Below are positions 10,301-29,085 of a stretch of 29,085 nt of DNA, in pieces. The stretch comes from Amphimedon queenslandica (taxonomy: Eukaryota > Porifera > Demospongiae > Haplosclerida > Niphatidae). The stretch's first letter is position 1; each line of letters begins with the position of its first letter. The DNA lies in NCBI RefSeq assembly GCF_000090795.2, contig NW_003546243.1:166788-195872 (forward strand), read 5' to 3'. Position numbers and translations under genes: made by a program. Below the pieces are notes generated by a model. That model saw only the letters and a list, made by a program, of their open reading frames with translations. It ran no database searches and had not been told where the DNA came from.

Positions 10301-11356
10301 TTCTCTCCTTTTAAATTTTGACATAATTTGGCCAAAAACCGTGTACTATATTGCCTGATTTTGGAGCAACTTTAAAAATTCGCAAAAATCCAATTTTGAT
10401 CGGAATCAGTTCAAACTTTCTACACAGCATAAAAACATGTATATGCATCAGGCAATATCATAAAAATAGAGAATTCTCTCCCAGTCAGTTTCACTTAGGG
10501 GTAACTTAAAATTTTGATCACAATGACCTAATAAATTCTATTCAACAAGTTCATGCGTTAGGAAATATTCCTAACCATTTTTGACAAAAAATGCTTTGGA
10601 TATAGGGTATAACTCAAAATTTAATAAAATAACAGTAGAAATAAACTCTCTCTTCCCTCTAGAGTAGATGTGTTACTTAAGTTATCAAACACTTAACATT
10701 TTGAATTTTAAAAATAACATCATTGAAATTACACATAATACAAACCATCTCATAATACCAGCACCTACTCTATTGTTGTTTTTTATGTAGATATTTTAAA
10801 ATCATTAAATACACTGGCAAGAAGCTGAACAGAATGAGAAATAAAAATAATTTACCACGGAGTGTCAGCAGTGCAGATGAAGAACTGAGATCCATTGGTA
10901 TTAGGACCAGCATTAGCCATTGACAGCGTACCACTACCAGTGTGCTTTAATTGGAAATTCTCATCAGGAAATTTAGCGCCATATATTGATTTACCGCCAG
11001 TTCCATTTCCATGGGTAAAGTCCCCGCCCTGACACATGAATCCAGGGATAACACGATGGAATGAGCTCCCTTTGAATCCGTAACCTTTTTCTCCTGTACA
11101 CAGAGCACGGAAATTCTCTAAAATAAAAAGTTTAATTTTTATTTTTAAAAATAAATAAATGATTACCAGCTGTTTTCGGCACCACATCAGTCCTCAACTA
11201 AAATTTAACAAAGCATTTCATAAAACCAATGACTAGATATAGTACATTCACCTCCATTATAATTCTTCCTAGCTGCTTCTGTGATGCTGACACGTCAAAG
11301 AAACAGCGAGTGGAGTATCCTCTTGACAAAAGACAAAACCTTCTTAATCCAGCCAT
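7345..11356 (-). CDS. Cyclophilin-type peptidyl-prolyl cis-trans isomerase
   Basis: Exons on the minus strand: 11356-11252, 11197-11167, 11117-10856, 7537-7448, 7399-7345; 180 aa. The protein catalyses cis-trans isomerisation of Xaa-Pro bonds. Family hallmarks are continuous across exons: [41 protein letters not shown] with the catalytic Arg, [30 protein letters not shown], and a last exon giving [14 protein letters not shown], the usual final strand. Reading past the donor at 7447 would stop at 7444 and lose that strand; the GTAAGC donor and matching acceptor at 7400 show the real end. The second exon is only 31 nt. The first ~20 residues ([17 protein letters not shown]) are basic and lack acids, resembling a mitochondrial presequence, so a PPIF-like location is possible; a cytosolic form is the alternative. 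The intron 7538-10855 makes up most of the gene. It is divergent from the TMEM272-like gene across 227 bp. Confidence 0.93.
8302..8468. mobile_element. MITE with CAGTCAAA ends, pogo/Tigger-like
   Basis: A 167-bp insertion in the first, diverged unit of the array. Its ends are imperfect inverted repeats: CAGTCAAATCTCTCTATT on the left, and CAGTCAAACCTGCTATTG as complement of the right end. The right flank is TA; the left flank reads AG, so a TA duplication is not intact. The CAGTC-type termini with internal GTCCTGATTAT blocks recall pogo/Tigger elements; that assignment is inference. Confidence 0.6.
9303..9589 (-). mobile_element. 5'-truncated retroelement inserted in the array
   Basis: A 287-bp insertion splits an array unit exactly at ACTATAGTACAG, which is present on both sides (9291-9302 and 9590-9601), a 12-bp target duplication. 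No terminal inverted repeats are visible. Read on the minus strand it starts abruptly inside an open frame (see 9440-9586), then a pyrimidine/AT-rich 3' tail ending TTAAGGGCTCAGTTCCCTTC. This layout fits a 5'-truncated non-LTR-type insertion without a poly(A) tail. Confidence 0.7.
9440..9586 (-). pseudogene. C-terminal remnant of a retroelement ORF
   Basis: Minus strand, 48 sense codons then TAA (9442-9440). The frame is open right up to the truncated end of the insertion and includes [18 protein letters not shown], which resembles the C-terminal part of retroelement polyproteins. The resemblance is from memory of such motifs and not from a search. It has no start codon and cannot be functional alone. 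Confidence 0.4.
10085..10159. mobile_element. 75-bp foreign insert with a perfect hairpin
   Basis: It interrupts an array unit between CGTGT and CTATAGTACAGGG, replacing a single A. At 10089-10108 AGTAACGC and GCGTTACT pair around a GGTA loop. The rest includes CAAAATGGCTGCC, which is close to a YY1 core, and is more GC-rich than the surrounding array. No duplication is visible. Confidence 0.5.
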
Positions 11357-11583
11357 TGAGCCCCTCCCTTGATGTATCCACAATCAATTCCACGTGTGTA
11401 GCTATCTAGTCACGTGGTCTAATAAGGGCGTGGACCATGAATAATGATAAACGTAAACAACAAGCAAAGCATAATTTGGAGGACACTTCCACAGGACACA
11501 CACATCTTAATACCGTAACCTCAGGAACTGACTCCACACAGCTAGAACGGTTCCTACTGGCGGTATAGCACTGCGTGACAGTC
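11357..11583. promoter_or_regulatory. Divergent promoter between cyclophilin and TMEM272-like gene
   Basis: Only 227 bp lie between two start codons pointing outward. It contains two CACGTG E-boxes, at 11391-11396 and 11411-11416, 20 bp apart start to start (about two helical turns). No TATA box is evident in the usual place for either gene. The E-boxes are potential bHLH (USF/Myc/MITF class) sites, which is inference. Confidence 0.65.
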
Positions 11584-14500
11584 ATGGACTATGATGATAA
11601 TGATGCCAGTGAGTCCTCAGTATTTATTCTATGGCTCATTTCATTTGTTTCTCCATCCATTAGTTCCATCAGCACCTCCTCCTTCATATGATGATGTTGT
11701 TGCTGCTGGTCCTTCTTTAGTTGTCCCATTGACTCCTCCACCTGCTCCTACTCCTAATGCTCCCAGCTTCCCTCCTCCTCCTTCTGCCATTAGACAGCAA
11801 GCTCACCAACGACCACCACAAAGTACATAAATACCCAAGTAGACATACCTTATATAAGCATTTGTGAGTTTTATTTTTGTGATTTTGTACACATAAATTT
11901 TATTACCGAGTACGTTCATTAAGATAATGATTGTCGATTTTTTAATCAAAATTTGCCAATCGTTGAAATAAACTCTGCCCAAAGCATTATACAATACTTT
12001 GAAAACGAGACAATTATCAGTCTTAAGGTGTTAATAATTATTGTATAAAAGCTATTTATACAGCAATATACTGCATTGAATAAAAATCCATTTTTATTCT
12101 GGCAAGCAACATTTATACTGTACTTCATCATAACTGGTAATATAAGATCAATAATAACATCAAAGGCTCACTGTGAGTGGCTTGGAATAAGCTGTTTGTT
12201 TTGCTTGCAGTCCTCAATATCATGTACAAATGTACACTTGTATCTTTTTTCATTCTTTCATTGTTATTTCTTTAACATATTTTTACTTTACCATACAGCT
12301 ATAGCTACATTTGTTTTAAACTTGTATGAGTTTATACACTAACAAATATTATATTTCACAGTAATAGTCACATTTACATGTCTGTAATTTATAGAGGTCG
12401 TATTAACACTAAGATTGTTATCATAACGACTTGAATAATCTCCTACTGGTACTATAAATGTACTTTTGTGCCAGAGTTATCTCATCATTATGCAATTACT
12501 ATAAGCAATTGGTAATAATTAGCATTTCTTGAAGTATTATCAAAGCAACATTCCTACATAAGTTGTACATAGAGAAAGAGAGAAGCACCATATTTACTAA
12601 TCATCTTTCCTGTGTGAATTATCATGTTAAGCATAATCTTGTAATGTGACCTAAAATATTTACATTTTAGGATCTGGCCCGGGGGCCGGTTCACGGCAAG
12701 GATCGAGACAACAGTTGCCACGACAACAAAGCCGCACCTCCTCAAATTCCTCGATGCATGGCCCACCCCGTCAGAGACAGCACTCTCACCGACCCTCAGG
12801 ATCGAGGGAACCACCGACAAGACAAATGAGACAACAACACTTCCTAGAGAAACTCTCTAATTTCAACATGGCCTTTCTCATGCTCAAAGCAGTCACTCTC
12901 TCTTCTCCTGATGTTGATTTGGATAGTGAAGCTCATTTGCCCAATCGTCAGTCATTGAGGAAAAAAGTGTCAAGAATTAAGAGGATAAAATGTATCTGCT
13001 GTGGCCTCTGGTGTAAGTCATTATACATTGATTGATCATTTGACTGCATGTGAATTATTTTATAAGGCTAAGCTTCACTGGTTGTCAGTTATTAGGAAGC
13101 TAATATACTGTACAAATTAGGCTGATATATGTTCATGTCGATTCACATCCACCTGGGCCACTGAAACATCAATGATCATTCTTTATACATGTGCATGTCC
13201 TTATGTTGTGTTGGAAAGTTTGAGCTTATTACAATCAAGTTTGGATTTTTTTTTTAATTTTTAAAAGTGCTCAAAATTGGGCTAAAGTCCCTGTACAAGG
13301 ATTTTTGCCAAATTTTATCAAAATTGAAAAGGAGAGATTTTTCCATTTATATAATTTTTTCTAATATGTGTACTTGTTTTTTATTGTGTAAAAAAATTGA
13401 TTATAATTGAATTTTTTGTGAATTTTTCAAGTTGTTCAAAAATTTGGCCAATGGCCATTGGCCAAATCTCATCAAAAATTGATAGGAGAAAACTCTCTAT
13501 TTCATGCTGTTTAGCTCACTTATCATTTTTTTGTAGTAATCTTGAATAGCACTAATGAGCTCTTGCTTTGGACAGAGCATAGCTAAAAGCTTCAAATAAC
13601 AATAAGTGTGACCTTTTTTTAATTAGGAAATAGGAAACTTATTAACAATGTATGTATAATGATGTGTATGATGATGACCTCTGCTCAATAAATTTTGAGT
13701 TACTGGTACTTAGAAAATAAATGTCATAGCCAAAACAGTCATTATTACATTATGATAATATAATATTATTCATAGTTTTTATTTTCTCATATTTCATATT
13801 ATTCATATTTTTATTTTCTCATATTTCAGTTTGTGGTTTTACATTACTGTTCTTCCTATTGGCTCTACCTGTGGCTATGTTCTTGACAGGTACGTGAGAT
13901 AAAGCATGTGTTGACAGAAGCTTGTCATTTCTATTGGTGTTTATGATAACAGTACCTCACTACTGACTGGAACACACTCATACCTTTTATGTGCATGCAC
14001 TCTACTATGCATGCACTATAGTAAATCATAATGAGCTGTTCTACACTCACTCAGTCATTTACACACACACACGCACCCACACACACACACACAAACACAG
14101 TGTCACACACAAACACAGTGTCACACACACACACACACACGCATGCACTGATCACAGAGTAAATAGGTTGTTTCTCGTTTCTTTCTTACTTTGTTTAACT
14201 CTCCTCATCTACTTTCTCTCTCTCTCCCCACCTCTCTCTCCCTCCCTCTCACTAGGTGTGTTTGGTTACAATAGGTGTCCACACAATAGCAGGCTCATCA
14301 TTAGTCTCCTAATGTCAATAAGTGCCATGTTCTTTGTTACGCTCCTACTACGCCTCTTCAACTCTGCTCTCTCGTGCTGTAAAATCGGTAACTTCTGCAA
14401 CTCAGAGAAATCAGTGACCTGCTCAGCCTGCATTGGGATAATGGAAGGATGCTTCTTAGTATTTGTAGCACTGACTACAATCCTTACATTAATGGGCACG

Positions 14501-14752
14501 TGGTTCATACTTAGTAATCCACCGAGCCTTAATAGTGCAGACGCTAATTACTGTGACAGTGGAGTCTATTATGGTACACTGATCATGATAGGACTGTTGT
14601 ATTTATTTTGCTTCTGTCTCATATTGTATTTGGTCGCTGCTGCAGTTTCTTACTGTTCTTATCAGGATGATATGGCTCCTAGAAGACGAGTGGTTAAAAC
14701 TAATGTTCGTCGTCAACCACGTCCACGAAGACATGATGACGTCTTATTTTGA
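11584..14752 (+). CDS. TMEM272-like four-pass membrane protein with Pro-rich N-terminus
   Basis: Exons 11584-11608, 11664-11822, 12671-13012, 13830-13889, 14256-14752, all introns phase 1; 360 aa. The N-terminus (MDYDDNDA) leads into a proline-rich stretch with APPPSYDDV, a PPxY motif of the kind bound by WW domains. Residues ~62-175 are Gln/Arg/Ser-rich and probably disordered. Four hydrophobic segments follow: FTLLFFLLALPVAMFLTG, LIISLLMSISAMFFVTLLLR, CFLVFVALTTILTLMGTWFI and LIMIGLLYLFCFCLILYLV. The spacing of NRCPHNSRL after helix 1, GTWFILSN at the end of helix 3, and NYCDSGVYY before helix 4 resembles the TMEM272 family (CP motif, Trp-Phe-Ile, YC..tlY). The tail is strongly basic (RRR, RRQPRPRR). 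Function of the family is poorly known. The long internal introns hold repeats. Model is firm; family name is by motif memory. Confidence 0.78.
13210..13500 (-). repeat. Dispersed repeat copy in TMEM272-like intron
   Basis: Two diverged units of the same family as the 186-bp array, in reverse orientation: GTTTGAGCTTATTACAATCA, then GTGCTCAAAATTGGGCTAAA, TCCCTGTACAAGG and AAAATTGAAAAGGAGAGA, followed by a second shorter unit ending TTGATAGGAGAAAACTCTC. It lies in intron 13013-13829. The other large intron of this gene, 11823-12670, is AT-rich with nothing I recognise. Confidence 0.65.
14060..14142. repeat. (CA)n microsatellite with an internal repeated block
   Basis: CA dinucleotide tract interrupted by two copies of an ACAAACACAGTGTCACAC block, in the intron just before the last exon of the TMEM272-like gene. 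Confidence 0.85.
14209..14252. repeat. (CT)n-rich tract serving as polypyrimidine tract
   Basis: CT/CCT-rich run ending three bases before the CTAG acceptor of exon 14256-14752, so it doubles as the polypyrimidine tract. Confidence 0.8.
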
Positions 14753-15369
14753 TTATAGACTATTGACTTTTTATCTCTTGCACTTTGTTATACATTATTT
14801 GTCTTTTATTATTGTTATAGATTAATTTATTTCATGTATGTATCGTGATTTTATGCTACCTTTTCAATGTTTTTTAATCATTGAAGTTTAGCAGACTGTC
14901 AATTAGAATCATAAAAGTGTATGTGAATGACAAACTGAACCAGCCCATCAGATGATCTAAAGGAACAAAATTTCAATGATTTCCTTGCTAAATTTCAAGT
15001 CAATATGTTACAATACACTATCATAATTATGAGCAAGAGTGATTAGCACTTTGGTAGACTCTAACTACAGTCACATATCTTGAAGTAATGTACTTCATTA
15101 CATATTTGATACCCAGTTCAAAAATTCCTACTAAAAAAAGTAACTTCACTTCAGATGATCTTAATTTAAATTGAACTATATTGGATGAATGCTGAAGACA
15201 AATTACCAAAATATCATTAATGACTTAAATCATCAAAAGAATCAGTTATAATTTGAATGTCACGTCCTAGTAAAAATGTGTCCTGAACCAAAATGATCAT
15301 AATAAGTGAATATTATATAATAATGATGATTAAATGATTAAGTAGTCCATAATGAGAGCCGCCCACTGG
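14753..15369. other. Convergent intergenic spacer, no gene seen
   Basis: 617 bp between the stop codons of the TMEM272-like gene (+) and Piwi (-). It must hold both 3' UTRs. It is AT-rich; no open frame, RNA gene or inverted repeat that I can support. Confidence 0.6.
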
Positions 15370-25116
<9,747 letters not shown>

Positions 25117-25389
25117 TCTTAAATTACAAAAAAAACAACGAGAAAGTTTGTAAGTTGACTCGCAACAAAGAACAGGTCGGGTAGAGTAGTAGCTGTATTT
25201 ATCTTGGTATTCCTTAAAGACTAAGGGAATTGAACGACTGCCACTTGCTTGACCGCTGTCCGGTGATTATCTCTCAGGTTCCTCTAATCTTCTTCTTCCA
25301 GAAATAAGACACGTGCTTTCTTTGCTTAAGCTTAGCGCATGCGCTGTAGCAAAAACCGCGAAATTGCTAGATCATGGCCACGTGTAATA
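25117..25389 (-). promoter_or_regulatory. Piwi promoter with NRF-1-like palindrome and two E-boxes
   Basis: Upstream of the Piwi ATG. GCGCATGCGC at 25335-25344 is a perfect match to the NRF-1 half-site palindrome, about 220 bp from the start codon. CACGTG occurs at 25310-25315 and 25379-25384. GC content rises locally. NRF-1 use in this organism is inference. Confidence 0.55.
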
Positions 25390-25470
25390 ATGCTGACCCA
25401 GGCCCAGATTGAAATCCTGCAAGATTCATGTCTTTTAAAGACCCTGTCCTTTTCCCTTAAGAGTAGCTGA
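25390..25470 (+). other. Possible small ORF or first exon divergent from Piwi
   Basis: ATG at 25390 opens 26 codons (MLTQAQIEILQDSC...) to TGA at 25468-25470. It starts 46 bp beyond the NRF-1-like palindrome, pointing away from Piwi. No family is recognised and no good donor is evident. It could be chance. Confidence 0.2.
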
Positions 25471-25975
25471 AACTCCTCCAGCTCTTGGTCTCGTTAATGA
25501 TACTATGGTAGAGAGTTTTATCAGTATATACAAGACTGTGAATATCTGATTTGATGGGAAGAATGTTCAGTTGCAAGTAAAGGCCATAGATACACGACTG
25601 TAAGACTAATAACAAATATGAGGACACTCTGATTACTTTGGAGTTGATATGTGCATATGATGTGGGTGAGCTGGAATATTTGCTACTGGAAGCAAAATTA
25701 ATTAAATCTAACCCCATTAGTTTTAGAAGGTAAAACCTAATGTGAGGGTGTGGTTTTTAGCATAGTCTTGTTACACCCTTTCTATTATTATTATTATTTT
25801 CTACAATGAGGGAAGAGTTGACATGATTCTCAATCTGTTTACATGATGTACAGGGCAGGCGAGACTACATACTATGCAGCAGGAAATATTGGTGCATGGG
25901 AATTAAATTAGACAATTTGGCTAAAATTGGTGGATTTTATACAGTGATTTTTAGTATGCTCAAACTGAAATGAAA
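25471..25975. other. Intergenic stretch, no gene seen
   Basis: AT-rich, with one 86-codon minus-strand frame (25717-25457) that shows no domain, no signal and an ordinary composition for random AT-rich sequence. Nothing else that I can support. Confidence 0.5.
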
Positions 25976-26194
25976 TACCTTAAGGTTACTTTTAAATGCG
26001 GGTACTATTAATTGCAAATTTTGCGTTTGGGTTAAAAATCGCAATTATTAATACGCGCAATTATTAATAATGACATCATGATGCCATATAACTATTAGTA
26101 ATAATTACTTAATCGCAATTTTTAATACCAGCAAAATCTCCTTGTACTAAAATCGCAAAATTTAGTACCCACAATTAAAAGTCACTCTAAGGTA
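25976..26194. mobile_element. MITE with TACC...GGTA ends, 219 bp
   Basis: Inverted repeats of about 45 bp with mismatches: left TACCTTAAGGTTACTTTTAA then GGGTACTA and TTTTGCG; right complement TACCTTAGAGTGACTTTTAA then GGGTACTA and TTTTGCG. TA at each end. Internal TTAATAATTGCG-like inverted blocks. Non-coding. Confidence 0.8.
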
Positions 26195-26604
26195 ATAGGG
26201 ATGTTTACTGCAACTGTCAATATTAATTCCCCATCAATTATTTCAGCTATTCCAGCTGACTCTGCTGATTTGTCAATATTCATTTAAATTATCTATGTTT
26301 GCTGGTGGATATCGGATTATTAAAGTAGTAGGCATATGAAGTAATATATTTTGCACGAATGTGATGGAGAATTTTGGTGAATTGTTTTTGACAGCTACTG
26401 TATAGCTCCAGATTTTGTCAGAAAGTTTTGTCAGAATTGATTGTTGATTATAAATTTTTTACTGAAGAAATTTTTGCTTCTCGTGTGGGCAGCATGCAGA
26501 TTTATATGGAAACATTAATGTTAAAAATTAAAATTAAAGATTTTGACAAAATCATTGATTGAGGAAAATTTGGCGCTATATGGAGTATATTCTTTTTTTT
26601 ATAG

Positions 26605-26703
26605 AATCGTTCTAATATGCATAAAGTTCAGATGACTTTATCAGTCTATGAAAATGTAAATGATGATCATCATAAGGAGCAGAAATTGTTATTCATTATT
26701 GAG
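26605..26703 (+). other. Candidate internal coding exon
   Basis: A strong acceptor (TTCTTTTTTTTATAG, ending 26604) and a donor-like GTTAGT at 26704 bound 33 open codons in one frame only (NRSNMHKVQMTLSVYENVND...). A second strong acceptor ends at 27813 (TTTCTTATCTTGCAG), where phase 0 would read TAG at once, giving a possible 3' UTR exon. No domain recognised; upstream exons not found. Confidence 0.25.
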
Positions 26704-26869
26704 GTTAGTGAGATTTTTGACATTAATTAAGAATAGTAAGTAAGTATAGGAGTTATTATATGTATCTTAATTGGAGCCAATTAAAATTGTAATTGTAATT
26801 AGAGGCTCAATTATAATCACAATTACATGATTTAAGCCTGAAAAAAATGTAATTTTAAAACTAATGCAA

Positions 26870-27310
26870 ATCAATACAGATGCAGGTAAAATGCTCTCAA
26901 TTTATATGGGTAGCCACTTCAAATGACATGATTTTATGTTAATGCACTGGACAGTACACATGTAGATGGATCAGGGTTCTCAGTATAGCGCTTCTTGCCA
27001 GCTCATGAGGAATAACGTTTAGCTTGAGAATCCAAAAATGGCTTCAAGAGAATTCTTCATTTTGATGCATATACTTGCTCTGATATTTTGTATTTTAGTT
27101 TGAGCTAATACCGGTCAGAATTAGAATTTTTACAAATTTTTGAAACTGCTCAAAACTCTTGTCCAAGATTGTGTCTTGGGCCAAGCTTTATCAAAAATGG
27201 CTTGAAGAGAATTATAATTTTTCTGATGCATATGCATGTTCTGATGTTATATATCTAGTTTGAGCTGATTTCGGTTAAAACAGGATTTTTCATGAATTAT
27301 AAAAGCTACT
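26870..27310 (-). repeat. Dispersed repeat copy, intergenic
   Basis: About 26875-27000 matches 5223-5345 (CAATACAGATGCAG, AAAATGCTCTCAAT, GCACTG, CACATGTAG, ATCAGGGTT, CTTCTTGCCA). It is followed by two units of the 186-bp family in reverse orientation (AGTTTGAGCTAATACCGGTC at about 27099, AGTTTGAGCTGATTTCGGTT at about 27258). It seems to be the same compound element as in the kelch-kinase intron. Confidence 0.65.
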
Positions 27311-27325
27311 CCAAGAGGCATCCAC

Positions 27326-27539
27326 TACCATACAAGATGATTCATTGGCAAGGAATTAATATTGGCAATTGGCGGTTCTATGAAGAAATTGCCAATATTA
27401 AAGCCACCATTTTGTTTCAATTTGAGCTTGCTCAATGGCACATGGCATGAAATTGCCAATATAAAATTTGCCAATTTCATTCCATGCACAGGCAAATTTG
27501 CCAAATATTACTCCCGCCAATAAATCATCTTGTATGGTA
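27326..27539. mobile_element. MITE with TACC...GGTA ends, 214 bp
   Basis: Left end TACCATACAAGATGATTCAT, then TGGC; right end complement TACCATACAAGATGATTTAT, then TGGC. The interior is rich in repeated TTGCCAAT/ATTGGCAA motifs, so much of the element can fold back. TA at both borders. Confidence 0.85.
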
Positions 27540-29085
27540 TATTGCATTGCTTGTAAGTTCTTAGCACGCTTATTGTGGGAAACCCTGGTGGCAATATGTT
27601 ATTCTTCTATGACGTCTAAACTACCCCTTTTTAAGAGCAAGCTATATTTCTATTTCATGCAAAAACATTATCAAAATAGCATTTGTCATTGAAACTACTT
27701 CAACAAGGCATAATTGTAATTCTAATTGGGTCTATTTTATGACCCCATGCAGGTCTGATCAAAAACTATTATTTTATTTTTATTATTACAAATTACTATT
27801 TCTTATCTTGCAGTAGTCACCCAGCAGTAGTGACATTTGTAACAGAGACAGATCAAGGTGATCAAATGATTTAACTGGAACTAGATTCACTTATTCTCAG
27901 ACAGATCTGGTAAATTACAGAAAGTACATGTACTTGTATTACTTGTTGTGCAATCAGGTTTGCAATACATATTGATGCTCGTATGCTACACGTATGTAGA
28001 AAGTACATTATAACAATTTTTGAGTTATGTGGCTACCTAAGTATATATTTGCCAATTTTGTGCCCTTTAGACCACCCCTTTCAGTGGTGTAGTCAAGATT
28101 TTTTGAAAGAGAGGCAGGTATTGCAGTATATTTTACATGTATGTGCCTCTCCTATGTTATTTTGTGCTAAGATAATGCTGCGCTGATTATGCAGTCTTCA
28201 CTAGACCAGGAATGGGTTTAAATATGTACATGTATGTACATATATTCTCTTAATGTTCTTGGCATTGGGGGATTTGCCCCCTACAACAAGTTTTGTCCCA
28301 TCTAATAGCTCTCTCACTTGACAATCCAATATCCTAGTTCTTAATTTGTCTGTCCTGGCTTTGTATATTTTTGCATCTTCTTACCTTCTGTACATGTATG
28401 CACATGTACATGTATGTGCATGTACTTGTGCATACATATAGATATTGATAACATGCATGTGAAATTAGACTTAGATTTATTCATTTGTTTTAATTCTTAT
28501 TGTATGAGGTATACTAAGATGTTAAATTCTCTTGCCTTGTTTTTAATATTACTGTGTCAATTTGGAAACTGTGTTAAGTGATGACTCTGCTTACTGATTT
28601 GTGGCCCATTAAATCTAAATGCATTACAACTAGTGCTCAGCACATATTAATGTGTGTGTCAACTTACATGTATTAGTAAATGTATTATACAGTTAAGGAT
28701 GATTCACACTTAAAGTACAGAAATTACCTCTGTGCTTAAGTTACATGTAATTTAACTCTGACAATTGGTTTGTATTGCACTTCCTGTCTCCTGTTAAGTC
28801 TCAAGTGAATCAGCCTTTACTAAGAATTTGTATTTGTTCAAGCAAACAGTTTAATTAGTTTAATTAAATACCAATTACCAAACAGTAGTAATGATATCAT
28901 GTCATATGTTAGATCAAACTGAGTTCATTTTCTACATGCATAGTATACTATACTAGAGTAGTAATTTCAGTTGTATTGAGTAATTCATAAGAATCATCCT
29001 GTTCTGATTTAAAGGGCAGCACTGCCAAGATAAATAAAAAAGCTTAGCTACTACAGCGTATACAGTATGCCAGTAGTGATGTCTA
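27540..29085. other. Intergenic DNA, no gene seen
   Basis: AT-rich. Contains the isolated acceptor-like site ending 27813, a possible transposon terminus near 28080-28120, and clusters of the TACATGTA palindrome (28210-28240 and 28388-28435). The longest frames (under 75 codons) show no recognisable domain. Confidence 0.5.

Larger units (their letters stand above)
8180..10480 (+). repeat. Tandem array of ~186-bp units inside cyclophilin intron
   Basis: The anchor CGTGTACTATAGTACAGGG recurs at 8541, 8727, 8914, 9100 and 9286 (spacing 186-187), then at 9893, 10080 and 10340 after interruptions. Each unit reads: GTACTATAGTAC palindrome, TCTGATTTTGGANCAACTTT, CAATTTTGATCGGAATCAGT, TTTCTACACAGCATAAGAAC, AATAAAAATAGAGAATTCTC and TTTTGACATAATTTGGCCAA. 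A diverged unit begins near 8180, a fused partial unit lies at about 9590-9890, and the last unit is cut at 10480. The flanks 7540-8180 and 10481-10855 are AT-rich intron with no gene. Confidence 0.93.

Noticed and set aside
8541..10340. Regularly spaced repeats suggesting a CRISPR array
   Set aside because: The whole 186-bp unit is conserved, not just short repeats with unique spacers, and it lies in an intron of a eukaryotic gene.
25457..25717. 86-codon minus-strand frame upstream of Piwi
   Set aside because: No domain or family recognised, ends without splice context, composition as expected for AT-rich random sequence.

Overview
The window looks like nuclear DNA of an early-branching animal, most likely a demosponge of the Amphimedon type. 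This is inferred from the very AT-rich, gene-dense layout, many spliced genes with introns of only 43-60 bp next to introns of several kilobases packed with small transposons, and the gene set: an Ig/FN3 surface receptor, a kelch-kinase fusion, a Piwi protein and a TMEM272-like protein. I built the gene models by hand, matching splice sites and codon phase; no search was run.

Layout. (1) 111-3125 (+): 3' part of a single-pass Ig/fibronectin-III receptor, nine exons, 5' end outside the window. (2) 3375-7038 (+): complete six-exon gene for kelch repeats, a coiled coil and a protein kinase domain, 739 aa. (3) 7345-11356 (-): complete five-exon cyclophilin, 180 aa, whose 3.3 kb intron holds an array of ~186-bp units broken by inserted elements. 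(4) 11357-11583: 227-bp divergent promoter with two CACGTG boxes. (5) 11584-14752 (+): five-exon, 360-aa four-pass membrane protein resembling TMEM272, with a proline-rich N-terminus. (6) 15370-25116 (-): complete 19-exon Piwi gene, 880 aa, catalytic residues intact. (7) 25117-29085: Piwi promoter with an NRF-1-like palindrome, then repeat-rich DNA with only a weak hint of a + strand gene.

The genes do not form a pathway; they are neighbours with unrelated housekeeping, signalling and germline/stem-cell roles. The more unusual material is between the exons. A dispersed repeat family, present as single copies and as the 186-bp array, keeps the same orientation relative to host transcription in all five intronic sites; the disfavoured orientation would carry an AATAAA in most units. 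Several small terminal-inverted-repeat elements are present, including one with a perfect 8-bp target duplication (hAT-like) and one with a TTA duplication (PIF/Harbinger-like), both inside Piwi introns. Several acceptors use (CT)n microsatellites as the polypyrimidine tract.
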